From Oxalobacteraceae bacterium (GTDB taxonomy: Bacteria > Pseudomonadota > Gammaproteobacteria > Burkholderiales > Burkholderiaceae_D), in the NCBI GenBank assembly GCA_021299035.1, contig JAJTGD010000013.1, positions 1 to 64,000 of the forward strand: a stretch of DNA of 64,000 nt, written 5' to 3'. The notes beneath the pieces were generated by a model that saw only the letters and a list, made by a program, of their open reading frames with translations, had not been told where the DNA came from and ran no database searches. Of the stretch, positions 1-6,655 are shown in pieces (position 1 is the stretch's first letter; every line of letters begins with the position of its first letter). Both the position numbers and the translations under genes were made by a program.

Positions 1-550
1 GCGTCAACCGCTAGTGGCTCCTGATGGTGTTAACCAGATGTGGGCATTGGACTTCATGCACGACACGCTGTACGACGGCCGGAAGTTTCGGCTGTTGAAT
101 GTGATCGATGAAGGTAATCGCGAAGCACTGCGAGTTGAGTGCGGTAGTTCAATTCCCTCATCGAGGCTACTGCGGGTGATGGAGGAGTTGATTGAGTTTT
201 ATGGCACGCCCAAGGCGATTCGAATGGATAACGGCCCGGAGATGACCTCGGCGAAGTTCGTTAGCTGGGCTGAGCGGCACGGGATTGAACTGCGCTATAT
301 CCAGCCGGGCAAGCCGAATCAAAATGCCTTTGTTGAGCGGTTTAACCGCAGCGTTCGACAGGAAGTGCTGAATGCCTGGCTATTTGATTCATTGGCTCAG
401 GCGCAGCAGATTCTGGAAGGTTGGCGCATTGAATACAACACGGTGCGCTCTTATGAGTCCCTAGGTAAGAAGACGCCGCTGGCGTATCTGCCGAGGGTGG
501 TTAACGCGGAAATCTCTACTTCTAAACTGTCTACTTGACGGGGAAGTCTA
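1..550 (+). mobile_element. Right end of an IS3-family insertion sequence
   Basis: The transposase stops at 538. The next bases (about 537-550, GACGGGGAAGTCTA) resemble the inverted-repeat end typical of IS407-type IS3 elements, whose ends carry a run of Cs or Gs close to the tip. The tip is placed near 550 because minus-strand Sel1-repeat coding sequence stops matching its family at exactly this point. The left end and the target duplication lie outside the window. Confidence 0.75.
2..538 (+). CDS. IS3-family transposase (OrfB), C-terminal part, cut by window edge
   Basis: This is the catalytic half of a DDE transposase that moves its own insertion sequence. The frame is open to the left edge, so the N-terminus lies outside the window. 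The integrase-core signature is complete: first Asp in the WALDFM segment (bases 50-52), second Asp in RMDNGPE, and Glu in AFVERFNR exactly 35 residues after the second Asp, the D-D(35)E spacing of the IS3 family (IS407/IS2-like branch). The C-terminus is normal in length and ends about 12 bp before the element's right end. Nothing in the visible part is broken, so the element may be functional. Confidence 0.93.
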   Translation, partial: RQPLVAPDGVNQMWALDFMHDTLYDGRKFRLLNVIDEGNREALRVECGSSIPSSRLLRVMEELIEFYGTPKAIRMDNGPEMTSAKFVSWAERHGIELRYIQPGKPNQNAFVERFNRSVRQEVLNAWLFDSLAQAQQILEGWRIEYNTVRSYESLGKKTPLAYLPRVVNAEISTSKLST

Positions 551-956
551 CGAGGCTAAACTGAGCAACTGCATGCCCCTGATCGGCCGCCTTCTTATAA
601 CACTCGACAGCTTTTGCTTTATCTAGGCCTATACCCTCACCTTTGTAGTAGCGCTCACCTAGGTTGAACTGTGTAACAGCATCTACAGTCGCTGAATCAG
701 ATACGACGCTTGCGCTCGTAGAGCAATGGCTTGTCTCCGGTGCTGTATGTTGGTCTACTACTGATGAGCTGCTTGACCCTAGCGCCATCCACATCGATGA
801 ATTCGTTGCTGTACGATTTGATAGCACAGGCTCGATTTTGGCAACCTCGGATTGGGCAACCTCGGATTGGGCAACTGGTAATAGGGGTGCAGGGTAGTTT
901 GAATCAGGCTGCTGGGTAGGTGTTAATGGTAGTACTGTACTTTCATTCCGTTTCAT
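531..956 (-). pseudogene. Sel1-repeat protein truncated by the IS3 element
   Basis: An open frame of 141 codons begins with a Ser/Thr/Pro/Gln-rich N-terminus without a signal peptide and runs into a Sel1-like (TPR-type) repeat at about residues 95-134 (FNLGERYYKGEGI, then AVECYKKAADQGHA). A second repeat starts (AVAQFSL) but the last six residues, VDFPVK, are encoded by the IS end, so the reading frame stops inside the element. Sel1 proteins usually carry several repeats, so this one has lost most of its domain. Sel1 repeats normally mediate protein-protein contacts; the original partner is unknown. An AAGGAA ribosome binding site lies about 9 bases upstream of the ATG, inside an 18-bp inverted repeat. 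Confidence 0.7.
841..875. repeat. 15-bp tandem repeat, 2.3 copies
   Basis: The unit GCAACCTCGGATTGG occurs at 841-855 and 856-870, followed by GCAAC at 871-875. It lies inside the truncated Sel1 gene and encodes the repeated VAQSE/VAQSEVA segment of its low-complexity N-terminus. The length is a multiple of three, so copy changes would keep the frame. Confidence 0.9.
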
Positions 957-995
957 GACTGACGTTCCTTAACTAGTGTTAAGGAACGTCAGTCA
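956..995. promoter_or_regulatory. Perfect 18-bp inverted repeat over the Sel1 gene RBS
   Basis: Arms 956-973 and 978-995 are perfectly complementary around a 4-base loop (TAGT). On the minus strand the loop-distal arm contains the AAGGAA ribosome binding site and ends at the start codon. In RNA it would form a hairpin that hides the RBS; in DNA it could be a dimeric regulator operator. There is no T-run for a classical terminator on either side. Confidence 0.7.
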
Positions 996-1127
996 CAGTA
1001 TTCATACTGAAGTTCCAACTCGAATGGAGCCGTAATCATTAATCTACTTTGTTTCGTATTACACCACTTCCATGCTTAAGAGAAATTCATTAATCGCTTT
1101 GACAGTAACTTCTTTCGTTTGACCGCT

Positions 1128-1289
1128 CTAAAGTGATGAAACAATCAAGTTATCGACCATGATTTTGACGAGATCAACGGGAAAGCCAGTAGATTGTTCA
1201 AAAGGATGTTGCTCAATGTACTCATGTAGCTCTTTAATATGTTTATTCTGCGTTAGCAGCACAGCTCTATTTTTTATCGGTGACTCATT
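1128..1289 (-). pseudogene. C-terminal coding fragment, family not recognised
   Basis: Read on the minus strand from about 1289 to the TAG at 1128-1130 there is a 53-codon frame without a start codon. Its composition is protein-like (for example KHIKELHEYIEQHPFEQ and FPVDLVKIMVDN). An in-frame stop lies just upstream, and the fragment begins a few tens of bases from the tRNA-Asn fragment, as if its 5' part had been lost at that junction. I do not recognise the family; the call rests on residue composition alone. Confidence 0.4.
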
Positions 1290-1321
1290 GATTTAATTGA
1301 GCCTTCCACGAGCCCGGGTTT

Positions 1322-1366
1322 CTGTTAATCCGCAGGTGCCTGGTTCGAGTCCAGGTCGGGGAGCCA
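1322..1366 (+). tRNA. 3' fragment of tRNA-Asn(GTT), probable attachment-site scar
   Basis: The segment matches the tRNA-Asn 3' half: anticodon loop CTGTTAA, 3' anticodon stem TCCGC, a five-pair T stem CCTGG/CCAGG around TTCGAGT (1339-1355), acceptor strand TCGGGGA, discriminator G and encoded CCA at 1364-1366. The 5' half is missing: the bases before 1322 neither supply the anticodon-stem partner nor the TCCCCGA acceptor strand. It cannot make a functional tRNA. Such 3' halves are typically left where integrative elements recombine into tRNA genes. Confidence 0.85.
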
Positions 1367-1372
1367 AAATTC

Positions 1373-1404
1373 AAAAGCCCGCAGACGAAAGTTTGCGGGC
1401 TTTT
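1373..1404 (+). terminator. Rho-independent terminator behind the tRNA-Asn fragment
   Basis: AAAAGCCCGCA (1373-1383) pairs with TGCGGGCTTTT (1394-1404), with a further near-complementary segment and a GAAA loop, followed by more Ts. It sits 7 bp after the tRNA CCA end, as expected for the original tRNA terminator. A very similar hairpin occurs at 37257-37288. Confidence 0.88.
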
Positions 1405-1559
1405 CTTTTTTGCACTCCCGCCATGCACGTTAGGCGACTGTATCGCAGCCAATGGCGCGCGTTAGTCAGAAGCTTGCTGAAACCTCGATCAAACCTTACA
1501 CTTTGCCGACCATGAAACCATCTGCTGCACTGTAGACTAAACGTGCAGCCATCCGGTCT

Positions 1560-1797
1560 GTGGTGGAGCGCCATAACGCATTAAATGCCCGTGTATTTGG
1601 TTCAGTAGTCCACGGCGATGATCACGAGGTAAGCGATCTTGGCTTATTGATTGATCCAACTCCCAAAATATCACTGATGGATGTAGCGAAAAGTCGAGCT
1701 CGAAGCGATTCTCGGTGTGAAAGTGGATGTTTTGACGCCTAACGCACTACCTGACAGCTTTCGACATATTGTCTTGGCGGAAGCGGTTCCTGTATGA
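1560..1797 (+). pseudogene. MNT-type nucleotidyltransferase antitoxin, frameshifted
   Basis: MntA-like minimal nucleotidyltransferases neutralise HEPN RNase toxins by adding nucleotides to them. The first frame reads RVFGSVVHGDDHEVSDLGLL, the family's GSxxxG...SDxDLL motif, with the second catalytic Asp changed to Gly (SDLGLL). After VAK the family sequence continues one base out of phase as VELEAILGVKVDVLTP to the TGA at 1795-1797. One extra A in the AAAA run at about 1689-1692 explains the shift. The gene is therefore broken, and the second metal-binding Asp is also lost. It ends ATGA-overlapped with the next remnant, the usual MNT-HEPN arrangement. Confidence 0.8.
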
Positions 1798-2042
1798 GCA
1801 AAACCTTGCGAGTGCCTGATCAGTCAGACAGTGATGCTGATGTCGCAGTCCTGTTGAGCGATAATCCTGGCAAATTCATTTCAACAAAACTGGCAATAGA
1901 CGACCTCGTCTATGAGGTCCCACTTGAGAACGGCATTCGTATCCAGCCATTACCGGTTTGGCAGTCAAAATTGGAATATCCAGAGCATTATTCAAACCTA
2001 CTTCTCCTGAAGCACATCGCGCGAGAAGGAATCCGCCTTTGA
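1794..2042 (+). pseudogene. Deletion scar: HEPN toxin N-terminus joined to MNT C-terminus
   Basis: The first eight codons (MSKTLRVP) are typical of the start of DUF86/HEPN toxins that follow MNT genes. From about codon 10 the sequence becomes the middle and end of a different nucleotidyltransferase: SDADVAVLL followed by a C-terminal part ending in HIAREGIRL. The catalytic GSxxRG segment that should precede SDADVAVLL is absent. An internal deletion between two adjacent HEPN/MNT pairs would produce this chimera. It should encode neither an active toxin nor an active transferase. Confidence 0.65.
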
Positions 2043-2098
2043 AGCGACATGGCTGAACCTAGGCCGAACCCGCGAAGAAATTTCCAATACGTATTCAC

Positions 2099-3079
2099 AT
2101 GAAACCCAAAATCCTTGTTACCGACGCCACTTTCCCGGAGATCATTGACTACCTCTCGCATGTATTTGAGGTGGAGCATAACCAAGCAGATCAGGAGTAT
2201 GACGAATCAGCACTGATTCAAAAGCTGCAAGACAAAGCTGGGGTATTTGCATACCCGACGCGACGTTTTGCAGGCCCACTGTTTGCAGCCTGCGCTCAAC
2301 TCAAAGCCGTGTGCAACATGGCTGTTGGCTATAACAATATCGATGTTGCAGCAGCCACTGCTGCCGGCATTATGGTGACAAACACGCCGGACGTACTCAA
2401 TGAAACCACCGCAGATTTTGGTTGGACGCTGATGATGGCAGCGGCGCGGCGCGTAAGTGAATCGGAGCATTTTGTGCGTGGAGGTCGCTGGAAACGCTGG
2501 CGATTCGATGACTTTCTCGGGGTGGATGTTCACGGTAGCACGCTCGGCATTATCGGCATGGGCCGTATCGGCCAAGCGATTGCCCGTCGCTCGATTGGAT
2601 TCAACATGAAGGTGGTGTATCACAACCGTTCGCGACTCGCGCCCGAGCTCGAACATGCGGCGAATCACGCAACCTACCTGACGCTTGAAGCATGTCTGAG
2701 AGCAGCTGATCACGTCATACTGGCACTGCCCTACTCTGCACAATCACATCATTTGATTGGCGAGGCGCAGCTGGCGATGATGAAACCGACAGCAACGCTC
2801 GTCAATATTGCGCGTGGTGGCATCGTCGATGATGCTGCGCTGATTACAGCGCTAAAGGCTGGCGTAATAGCCGCAGCGGGTATTGACGTATTCGAAAACG
2901 AACCAGCGTTGAATCCAGATTTTCTGTCGCTGACGAATGTCGTGCTGACACCGCATATTGGCAGCGCTTCGACATCAACCCGACTTGCCATGGCCTATTG
3001 CGCGGCGGACAATCTGATCGCCGCCATGTCAGGCAAGCGGCCGGCTAACTTGCTGAACCCTGAAAGCTTCCAAGCTTAA
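2099..3079 (+). CDS. D-2-hydroxyacid dehydrogenase (glyoxylate/hydroxypyruvate reductase type), copy 1
   Basis: This 326-residue cytoplasmic enzyme belongs to the NAD(P)-dependent D-isomer 2-hydroxyacid dehydrogenases, which interconvert 2-keto acids such as glyoxylate and the D-hydroxy acid. The Rossmann motif GMGRIG is at residues 153-158; the catalytic Arg (NIARGG, 239), Glu (FENEP, 268) and His (TPHIGS, 286) are all present. Length is normal for the GhrB/GyaR branch. A near-identical paralogue lies at 26104-27084. In both places a bicupin gene follows, but here a toxin-antitoxin segment separates them. The exact substrate cannot be read from the sequence. Confidence 0.92.
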   Translation: MKPKILVTDATFPEIIDYLSHVFEVEHNQADQEYDESALIQKLQDKAGVFAYPTRRFAGPLFAACAQLKAVCNMAVGYNNIDVAAATAAGIMVTNTPDVLNETTADFGWTLMMAAARRVSESEHFVRGGRWKRWRFDDFLGVDVHGSTLGIIGMGRIGQAIARRSIGFNMKVVYHNRSRLAPELEHAANHATYLTLEACLRAADHVILALPYSAQSHHLIGEAQLAMMKPTATLVNIARGGIVDDAALITALKAGVIAAAGIDVFENEPALNPDFLSLTNVVLTPHIGSASTSTRLAMAYCAADNLIAAMSGKRPANLLNPESFQA

Positions 3080-3296
3080 GCCTGGGTATTAGATCGTCAA
3101 ACCCAAAGCGCCGTGTTTTTTCAAATCAGTCACGCTCAGCTTGATCATGCTCACCCCAGCCCTCGGCGAGAAACGCGGGCGAGAACCGGGCAAATTTGTT
3201 GAGCACTCTGCCCAACGTTCTTCTAGCGGCTCGCCCGAGCGCCACCTTTCCTCCATAACACTTTACATTTAACGCCGCGCGTTATACCATGCTCGA

Positions 3297-3575
3297 GTGA
3301 TCAGGTCTTTCAAATGCAAGTCAACAGAATCCCTTTTTTCAGGTAAGGGCGTTCCGCGTTGGGCTAACATACGAATTGTTGCTGAACGGAAACTACAGAT
3401 GATCAATCGGGCAACTCGCCTCGATGATCTCCGAGTTCCACCTAACAACAGACTCGAGTTATTAAAAGGTGACCGATTTGGACAGTACAGCATCCGCATC
3501 AATGATCAATGGCGGATTTGCTTTCGGTTTGATGTAGGCAGCGCTTTCGACGTTGAAATCGTTGACTATCACTGA
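3297..3575 (+). CDS. higB: HigB/RelE-family toxin
   Basis: This 92-residue protein has the HigB host-inhibition toxin pattern: N-terminal IRSFKCKSTESLF, central LDDLRVPPNNRLE and C-terminal YSIRINDQWRICFRF ending in VEIVDYH. HigB toxins are ribosome-dependent mRNA interferases of the RelE superfamily. The toxin gene comes first and its antitoxin starts 13 bp after its stop, the usual higBA order. Length is complete and no residue is obviously missing, so the module may be functional. Confidence 0.9.
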   Translation: MIRSFKCKSTESLFSGKGVPRWANIRIVAERKLQMINRATRLDDLRVPPNNRLELLKGDRFGQYSIRINDQWRICFRFDVGSAFDVEIVDYH

Positions 3576-3588
3576 ACGGAGAATTTAT

Positions 3589-3903
3589 ATGGCTAACTTC
3601 AAGAACGGAATGCGTCCAATACATCCCGGCGAAATATTGCGGGAGGAGTTTCTAATGCCCATGAACCTTACCGCACACGCACTGGCTGTAGCGCTGCATG
3701 TGCCAGCACCGCGTATCAACGATATTGTCCGGGAACGTCGTGCGATATCAGCTGATACCGCTATGCGGCTCGCTCGGTTTTTCAATATGAGCCCCGAATT
3801 CTGGATGGGCCTGCAAGCTGACTATGAAATGGCACTTGCCCGGCACGAACTCGCTCAGGAATTGAAATCGATACGACCTTTCAAGCCCGCGTTAGCGGCT
3901 TGA
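3589..3903 (+). CDS. higA: HigA-family antitoxin
   Basis: This 104-residue Xre-type helix-turn-helix protein begins with the family hallmark RPIHPGEILREEF and has the HTH at about residues 29-65 (ALAVALHVPAPRINDIVRERR), followed by the FFNMSPEFWMGLQ segment. It should bind HigB and repress its own operon. The start is the ATG at 3589, preceded by CGGAGAAT; a longer frame upstream overlaps higB and lacks family similarity. Confidence 0.92.
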   Translation: MANFKNGMRPIHPGEILREEFLMPMNLTAHALAVALHVPAPRINDIVRERRAISADTAMRLARFFNMSPEFWMGLQADYEMALARHELAQELKSIRPFKPALAA

Positions 3904-3957
3904 GCCCTGCCCCCTGCTGAACCTTGCGAATGATCGCGAGCTTTTTAGCTTCTGCCC

Positions 3958-4030
3958 TCAGGCCTGAATGGCGAGGCGGGCAATGAAACCCGCCCGTATC
4001 TCTCCTTACTGGCTTGGCAGCTTGACCGCG
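3958..4030 (-). pseudogene. Tail remnant of a hicB antitoxin gene
   Basis: The minus strand from about 4030 to the TGA at 3958-3960 matches the last 20-25 codons of the intact hicB at 36537-36929: the final residues read GFIARLAIQA, against GFIAHLAIQA in the intact gene. An in-frame TAA replaces the His codon eight codons further upstream and the rest of the gene is absent. It marks the right edge of the inserted higBA segment. Confidence 0.7.
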
Positions 4031-4066
4031 ATCTCGCAGCCAGATCGCCGGTAGTACAATAAAAGC

Positions 4067-4741
4067 ATGAACATTAATGATGATTTTTCAGTCAAAGCGG
4101 TAGTCGATACCAATAGCTTATTTTGGGTCGAATCTCCAGCGTCCGGCGTTCAAAGAAAATACCTTGATCGAGTTGGCATTGAAGTCGCCAGAGCAAGCTC
4201 ATTGGTTAGATACGGTCAAAATTCATCGTTCGCACTTCATACACATCACGGCGGGGAAGAAATACTCGTGCTTGAAGGAACATTCTCCGATGAAAACGGA
4301 GACTATCCCGCTGGCACCTACCTTCGCAATCCACCCAACAGTGCTCATTCACCTCACTCGAAAGATGGCTGTACTATCTTTGTAAAGCTAAGACAGTTTC
4401 ATCCAGAGGATGATTTGACCGTTCGAGTCGACACCACTGCTGCGAACTGGTACCCGGGCTTGGTACCCGGCTTATCTGTGATGCCGCTGCACGAGTTCGA
4501 CGGTGTTGGCACTGCGCTAGTCCGTTGGGCCCCCAACACAATTTTCAGTCCGCACGTGCACCCGGGCGGAGAGGAAATCTTTGTTTTAGAGGGTGTATTC
4601 CACGACGAATATGGTTCGTATCCTGCAGGTACTTGGATTCGAAGCCCTCGCTTTAGCAAACATGCGCCGTTTACTAAATCAGAAGGTGCCACAATCTATG
4701 TGAAGACTGGGCACCTTGATTATGAAATAGCCCCGAATTAG
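4067..4741 (+). CDS. ChrR-like bicupin protein, copy 1
   Basis: This 224-residue cytoplasmic protein has two tandem cupin domains of the ChrR cupin type. The first carries HTHHGGEEILVLEG with a later SAHSPH; the second HVHPGGEEIFVLEG with SKHAP. The His/Glu sets are those that normally hold one divalent metal (Zn, Fe or Mn) per domain. No sigma-binding anti-sigma domain and no sigma gene are nearby, so it is probably a stand-alone metal-binding enzyme or sensor rather than an anti-sigma factor. Two close paralogues lie at 9250-9915 and 27106-27804. The substrate is unknown. Confidence 0.85.
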   Translation: MNINDDFSVKAVVDTNSLFWVESPASGVQRKYLDRVGIEVARASSLVRYGQNSSFALHTHHGGEEILVLEGTFSDENGDYPAGTYLRNPPNSAHSPHSKDGCTIFVKLRQFHPEDDLTVRVDTTAANWYPGLVPGLSVMPLHEFDGVGTALVRWAPNTIFSPHVHPGGEEIFVLEGVFHDEYGSYPAGTWIRSPRFSKHAPFTKSEGATIYVKTGHLDYEIAPN

Positions 4742-4868
4742 TGAGAACTTAGCATCAGCTAAAGAAGCGCGCTTTTTTAAACATTCACATCAAGCATTTA
4801 GCCCACATCCTGGCGGCAGCAACCCCGAGCAGCTCGATTCAATGAGCCCGGCAATCCATCCTGTGGCC

Positions 4869-5171
4869 TCACCTTGGCCTTGTATTGGGAACCAAGGCCT
4901 CCTGCTCCATCCTCTGGCGATGTATTTGCTGTAGATGAAACCACCGGGCATAGGCTTGTTGGCCTTCTGAACTACCGTATGGCTCACGTCGCTGCATTTG
5001 TCGACGTTGCTCTGCAATCGCTTGCTCAGGAGTGCACACATAGCTATGTACCGCCCCACAGAAGATCGAGGCGGTGGCCGTCTGTGCGTACACCGGTACT
5101 GAAGCGGCGATTAATAGCGACAAACATAATCGAATACCAAATGACTTAAATCTACTTTTTCGGAAGAACAT
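4869..5171 (-). CDS. Small exported protein of unknown function
   Basis: The 100-residue product has a convincing Sec signal peptide: basic start MFFRKSRFKSFGIR, hydrophobic LCLSLLIAASVP and an Ala-x-Ala-like cleavage region near VYAQTATA. The mature part is about 70 residues, rich in Gln, Arg and Glu, with two Cys near its N-terminus (IFCGAVHSYVC). I recognise no family. It stands alone between convergent or unrelated genes. The call rests on the signal peptide and coding-like composition. Confidence 0.5.
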   Translation of the reverse strand: MFFRKSRFKSFGIRLCLSLLIAASVPVYAQTATASIFCGAVHSYVCTPEQAIAEQRRQMQRREPYGSSEGQQAYARWFHLQQIHRQRMEQEALVPNTRPR

Positions 5172-5317
5172 CGCAGTTGGGTAGTCGTTAATACGATCTC
5201 AAAAACATTATCTAATAACTGGGCTGTCAGTCCATCTCGATACACACCCTAAAATAGCTTACACAGCTGTATCGAAGCGACATCAGCAAGCAGGATATGT
5301 TGTAGGCTTTCGATTGA

Positions 5318-5722
5318 TCATGATCTCGATGACTCACTCTTTTCAAGTGCTGCACAAACTCGTCGCAGACGTACCTCCGCCTCATTTGCTACGGCATGAA
5401 CCTGAGGATTGGTGGTCAACTGTGTCATGGCTTGTGGATCCATAAAGCTGACGACGGTCTGGCCTCCATCAGCGCGTACGACCACGTTACAGGGCAGTAG
5501 CGCACCGACCTCTGGCTCTGCTAGCAAGGCTTGGTGTGCGAGCTGCGGATTACAGGCACCCAATATATGATACGAAGGGATGTCGGCACCAATTTTCTGC
5601 TTCATCGTTGCCTGTATGTCCAGATCCATTAATACGCCAAAACCCTCAAGCTTGAGCTGCTCGAGGACTTCGGTTATGGCTTGTTCGACCGGTAGTGATA
5701 AGCGGGTCTCAAACGTGTACAT
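5318..5722 (-). CDS. DUF302 family protein
   Basis: This 134-residue cytoplasmic protein matches DUF302: N-terminal FETRLSLPVEQAITEVLEQL, central FGVLMDLDIQATMKQKIG, then YHILGACNPQLAHQALL and LLPCNVVVR. The ATG at 5722 is chosen because it starts the family homology and has CTGGAGAT just upstream; the frame extends 39 codons further upstream but overlaps the divergent methyltransferase start region. DUF302 proteins are small alpha/beta proteins of uncertain role, often near redox or metal genes. It is divergent from the methyltransferase. Confidence 0.85.
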   Translation of the reverse strand: MYTFETRLSLPVEQAITEVLEQLKLEGFGVLMDLDIQATMKQKIGADIPSYHILGACNPQLAHQALLAEPEVGALLPCNVVVRADGGQTVVSFMDPQAMTQLTTNPQVHAVANEAEVRLRRVCAALEKSESSRS

Positions 5723-5865
5723 GGTATCTCCAGAAATTTTGACGGAAAGAATAGACCTAAGTTTACGCTGCGTTACCGGTAATGGAAGAAATTTCTCTTT
5801 AATGGTTACACTTTCAACACCAGGCTTTGAATCAAGCACATTCCCAAATCTTTTATGGAGCTTTC

Positions 5866-6618
5866 GTGATTAGCAAAGCATCGAGTTACCTCGTCATAGC
5901 GGCAGCAATCGGCCTACACCTTGTCCTGTTCGCGAGCGAAACAGGGGCTGTAGAGACTAATGCCCCGCGCTGCCAATACGAGCAGCTGAAATCCGGGCAT
6001 CCCGACGGCATTTTGAAACGCTATTGTGGCCGTCAAATCGCCCAGATCATGGGCTGGGAAGGCGCACAGTGGCTGGAGCGGCCAGAACGTAAAACCGAAG
6101 AAGGGCTAGACAAGCTTATTGATCTTTTGCGACTCAAACCGGGCATGAAAATCGGTGACATCGGCGCAGGTACCGGCCGCTTGAGTGAGCTGATGTTAAA
6201 CAGAGTTAGGCCCGATGGCCAAGTGTGGGCAGTGGATATACAAGCTGAGATGGTGCGCCATCTACATGCAAGAGCCAAACAATTCGGCAAGAACCAGTTA
6301 CAGGTTAGCCAGTCATCTGCAACCGAGCCAAACATCCCGCCTGCAACGCTTGACGTGGCGATTATGGTTGATGTCTATCACGAGCTGGAATTCCCCCGCG
6401 AGTTTTTACACAATTTGATGAAGTCGGTAAAACCCGGTGGTCAGATCATCTTCGTGGAGTACAGAGCAAAAGATAAAGCGGTACCCATAAAGGCCTTGCA
6501 CACCATGACCATCGAACAAGTCCGGAAAGAGGCAGAGGACGTTGGCTTGTTATTCGAGCGCTCTGACTCAAGTTTGCCTTGGCAACATGTGGTGGTTTTT
6601 CGAACACCGCTGTCGTAA
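5866..6618 (+). CDS. Class I SAM methyltransferase with N-terminal export signal
   Basis: About 250 residues. The N-terminus (VISKASSYLVIAAAIGLHLVLFA) looks like a signal peptide or anchor. A Rossmann methyltransferase follows, with motif I IGDIGAGTGRL, an acidic AVDIQ after strand 2, and the MVDVYHEL segment. GTG 5866 is preferred because GGAG lies 5 bases upstream; a TTG at 5827 would add 13 residues. Related predicted exported methyltransferases are common in Proteobacteria although SAM is cytoplasmic, so either the segment is an uncleaved anchor with the enzyme inside, or the protein acts unconventionally. Confidence 0.85.
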   Translation: MISKASSYLVIAAAIGLHLVLFASETGAVETNAPRCQYEQLKSGHPDGILKRYCGRQIAQIMGWEGAQWLERPERKTEEGLDKLIDLLRLKPGMKIGDIGAGTGRLSELMLNRVRPDGQVWAVDIQAEMVRHLHARAKQFGKNQLQVSQSSATEPNIPPATLDVAIMVDVYHELEFPREFLHNLMKSVKPGGQIIFVEYRAKDKAVPIKALHTMTIEQVRKEAEDVGLLFERSDSSLPWQHVVVFRTPLS

Positions 6619-6655
6619 ACCACCCGACAGCCAGCAAAAACGCCTACGAGTATCT

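Larger units (their letters stand above)
3081..4046. other. 966-bp insertion carrying higBA between dehydrogenase and bicupin genes
   Basis: In the second copy of this locus the dehydrogenase tail CAAGCTTAAG is followed at once by GCCGGTAGTACAATA and the bicupin start. Here the same two sequences flank a 966-bp segment (3081-4046) containing higB, higA and a hicB tail remnant. The comparison defines the borders to within about one base. No transposase or obvious terminal repeats are present, so the mechanism of gain (or of loss in the other copy) is not visible. Confidence 0.75.

Noticed and set aside
841-875. Possible start of a CRISPR-like array
   Set aside because: The 15-bp units are directly adjacent without spacers and lie in a coding region.
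4067-4741. ChrR-type anti-sigma factor
   Set aside because: Only the cupin part of ChrR is present; the sigma-binding zinc domain and an adjacent sigma factor gene are missing.
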